A stretch of DNA of 64,000 nucleotides from positions 496,001 through 560,000 of the forward strand of contig NZ_JACIHE010000001.1 in NCBI RefSeq assembly GCF_014198245.1. The letters run 5' to 3'. The first letter of the stretch is position 1. Each line of letters begins with the position of its first letter. This document shows positions 62,033 through 64,000 of this stretch, one piece after another. Source of the DNA: Bradyrhizobium sp. cir1 (lineage in GTDB: Bacteria; Pseudomonadota; Alphaproteobacteria; Rhizobiales; Xanthobacteraceae). Position numbers and translations under genes: made by a program. The notes beneath the pieces were generated by a model that worked only from the letters and a program-made list of their open reading frames with translations, had not been told where the DNA came from and made no database searches.

Positions 62033-62128
62033 GGCGAAGGACACCTTTGTCGGTCGGAAGCTGCCGACGTTGTACAGGGGCTGCGCCTGCGCGTCAGCCC
62101 CTGCGACCGCCACCCTGCCCTGCGCCGC

Positions 62129-62938
62129 TCAGGCGCGCCGCGGCACGCCGCCGGCGTTCATGCCGCCATCGATGACGAGCTCGCTGCCGGTGACGTAGCG
62201 CGAGGCATCGGAGGCCAGATACAACACGCCGGAGGCGATCTCGGCAGCCTGGCCGGCACGGCCCAACGGCGTGACGACCCGCGCGCGCTCCTCCGGATCG
62301 ATCGGGGCGTTCTGCCCGGCGCCGCTCGCTCCGGTCGGGATCTTGCCCCAGATCGGCGTATCGATGATGCCGGGATGCACCGAGTTGACGCGAATGCCGT
62401 CGCCGGCGGCCGCGCACTCCATCGCGATCGACTTGGCGAACAGCCGTACGCCGCCCTTGGTTGCCGAATAGGCCGATAGGCCCGGCGAGCCGCGCAGGCC
62501 CGCCAGCGAAGACATCATGACGATCGAGCCGCCGCCGGTTTTGCGCATCAACGGCAGGCAGTGCTTGACCGAAAGAAACACGCCATCGAGATTGATCGCG
62601 TTCTGCTTGCGCCAGTCGGACAGCGTCATGTCGACGATCGAGGGCACGGCAATGCCGATGCCGGCGTTGGAAACGAGCACATCGAGCCGGCCATAGCGCT
62701 TGGCGATCTCAGTGACGACCTCGATCCAGCGCTCCTCGCTGGTAACGTCCTGCTCCAGGAAGATCGCCTTGCCGCCGGCTTTTGTAATGCGCCTGGCGAG
62801 CTCGGGGCCGCGCAGCTCGTCGATATCGGTGATGAGGACGGTGGCGCCCTCGCGCGCGAACAGCTCGACGATGGCCTCACCAATGCCGGAGGCGCCGCCC
62901 GTGACCAGCGCGACCTTGCCCTCAACCTGCCCTGCCAT
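62129..62938 (-). CDS. Short-chain dehydrogenase/reductase
   Basis: 269 residues. Rossmann TGGASGIGEAI, NAG in VLVSNAGIGIAV, Ser of the catalytic triad MMSSLAG, and YSATKGGV (YxxxK). NAD-preferring by ITDIDE acid motif. GGAG 5 bases before ATG 62938, preferred over GTG 62944. Could act on the same substrate family as the aldolase next to it. Confidence 0.94.
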   Translation of the reverse strand: MAGQVEGKVALVTGGASGIGEAIVELFAREGATVLITDIDELRGPELARRITKAGGKAIFLEQDVTSEERWIEVVTEIAKRYGRLDVLVSNAGIGIAVPSIVDMTLSDWRKQNAINLDGVFLSVKHCLPLMRKTGGGSIVMMSSLAGLRGSPGLSAYSATKGGVRLFAKSIAMECAAAGDGIRVNSVHPGIIDTPIWGKIPTGASGAGQNAPIDPEERARVVTPLGRAGQAAEIASGVLYLASDASRYVTGSELVIDGGMNAGGVPRRA

Positions 62939-63003
62939 GTTCACTCCCTTTTTTGTTGTTTGAGCGGCTTTATTTTTGACGCATGATCTCGTCGGATCTT
63001 GCG

Positions 63004-64000
63004 TTATCTAATCACGGATGGTCCTTGGTCCGGTAGCGCGACGTCGACCACGCGAAATTGCACGCGCTCGGCGCCCTGGTAGCGATCGACCGAGAGCGAG
63101 CCCGCGACATGCATCTGCTGGCCGCGATTGGCGAGCAGCGCATTGCCGAGCTTCTGGCCAACCGAATGGAACGCGATGCCGTTAACGATCGCGCCATCTC
63201 CCGACTTGAAGCGCAGGCGCAGATGCGCCTGACCGACCTCGTCGGCAAACACGAGCTGGTGCGCCGGCAGCGCCAGCACGGGCTCCGGATTGCCGCTGCC
63301 GAAGGGACCTGCGCGATTGAGCGTGGTCGCAAGCTCCGGCGTCACCGCACGTGCGGAGACCGCGCCATCGATATAGAGCTCGTTGACGTGGCGCGCCGCG
63401 GCAACATCCTGCGCCAGCGCGTTCTCGAGATAGGCGCGGAATTCGGCGAGCTTCTCCTTCCGCAGCGTCACGCCCGCGGCCATCGCGTGGCCGCCGCCCT
63501 TGAGCAGAATGCCGTCGGCAACCGCCTGCCGCACCGCCTTGCCGATATCGACGCCGGCGATCGAGCGGCCCGAGCCGGTGCCGATGCCGCCGGGCTCGAG
63601 CGCAATGGCGAAGGCGGGCCGCGAGAACTTCTCCTTCAGGCGCGAGGCAACGAGACCGACCACGCCCGGATGCCAGCCTTCCGACGCCGTGACGATCACG
63701 CCGAGCTTGTCCTCGAGACCGATCGAGGCCAGCGCCTCGGCTTCGGCCTGGGCTTCGGCCGCCTGCTCGATGACGCGGCGCTCGCTGTTGAGGCGGTCGA
63801 GCTCGGCCGCGATCCGCGCCGCCTCGACGCTGTCGCCTTCGAGCAGCAGCCGCACGCCGAGATCGGCGCGGCCGATGCGGCCGCCGGCATTGACGCGCGG
63901 GCCCAGCATGAAGCCGAGATGCCAGGCCTCCGGCGGGCCGTTGAGCCGCGCCACATCCATCAGGGCGGTATGGCCGACATGGTCGCGCCGCCGCATCGCG
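63004..64000 (-). CDS. recJ: Single-stranded-DNA exonuclease RecJ, 5' end cut by window
   Basis: C-terminal part, about 332 residues. DHHA1 region with GPRVNAGGRIGRADLGVRLLL, HPGVVGLVASRLKEKFSRPAF, GSGRSIAGVDIG and KGGGHAMAAGVTL, then an OB-like DNA-binding end (GPFGSGNPEPVLALPAHQLVFADEVGQAHLRLRF). RecJ degrades single-stranded DNA 5'->3' in recombination and repair. The DHH catalytic half lies beyond the window edge. Confidence 0.95.
   Translation of the reverse strand, partial: AMRRRDHVGHTALMDVARLNGPPEAWHLGFMLGPRVNAGGRIGRADLGVRLLLEGDSVEAARIAAELDRLNSERRVIEQAAEAQAEAEALASIGLEDKLGVIVTASEGWHPGVVGLVASRLKEKFSRPAFAIALEPGGIGTGSGRSIAGVDIGKAVRQAVADGILLKGGGHAMAAGVTLRKEKLAEFRAYLENALAQDVAAARHVNELYIDGAVSARAVTPELATTLNRAGPFGSGNPEPVLALPAHQLVFADEVGQAHLRLRFKSGDGAIVNGIAFHSVGQKLGNALLANRGQQMHVAGSLSVDRYQGAERVQFRVVDVALPDQGPSVIR

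Overview
The window is a high-GC alphaproteobacterial chromosome segment, most likely Bradyrhizobium or a close relative. The evidence is codon and base composition, many small hypothetical proteins of the type seen in that genus, DUF6481, MxKDx and DUF3551-type proteins, EF-P with its lysylation enzymes, OpgC, and several families of dispersed palindromic intergenic repeats. No prophage, CRISPR array or complete insertion sequence was seen. Both ends cut a gene: an alpha-2-macroglobulin-like protein on the left and recJ on the right.

Layout. 0-5 kb: a giant periplasmic macroglobulin. 5.4-10.3 kb: tRNA-Arg(UCU), then a gene-poor zone with tiny ORFs, then small secreted or membrane proteins. 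10.6-18.5 kb: two complete TRAP transporters (P-Q-M and Q-M-P) around a divergent GntR/FCD regulator with a clear palindromic operator, ending in a DapA-superfamily aldolase/deaminase. 18.6-25.5 kb: a leucine/isovalerate degradation operon (ivd, mccB, mccA, hmgL) with a divergent AraC-type regulator. 25.6-39 kb: small proteins mixed with Lrp/AsnC, a complex I NDUFS4-like subunit, OpgC, tRNA-Pro(UGG), DUF192, a double cold-shock protein, a sirtuin and HU, with many repeats and terminators. 40.4-42.5 kb: an AT-richer islet with an HNH nuclease and an unknown membrane protein. 42.6-50.4 kb: VOC and GST enzymes, PilZ proteins, tRNA-Glu(UUC), a desaturase, a PrsW-type protease and HdeD. 50.45-51.7 kb: DAHP synthase preceded by a leader peptide and attenuator. 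52-55 kb: EpmB, EpmA and EF-P. 55-64 kb: an M23 peptidase, an amino-acid binding protein, a cupin/AhpD/MarR unit, a lytic transglycosylase, a class II aldolase, an SDR and recJ.

The most interesting regulatory structures are: (1) an aromatic-codon leader peptide (50491-50571), probably leaderless, whose RNA can form pause, antiterminator and terminator pairings ahead of the first enzyme of aromatic amino acid synthesis; (2) a possible small RNA at about 37.07-37.13 kb with three CUUCCCCCA motifs, two of them in or beside hairpin loops, resembling anti-Shine-Dalgarno RNAs of Rhizobiales; (3) a GntR palindrome and a paired MarR palindrome, each between divergent genes. There are also many proteins under 60 residues with good ribosome binding sites, including two paralogous 53-residue membrane proteins 23 kb apart. 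Assignments rest on reading motifs by eye; no database search was run.
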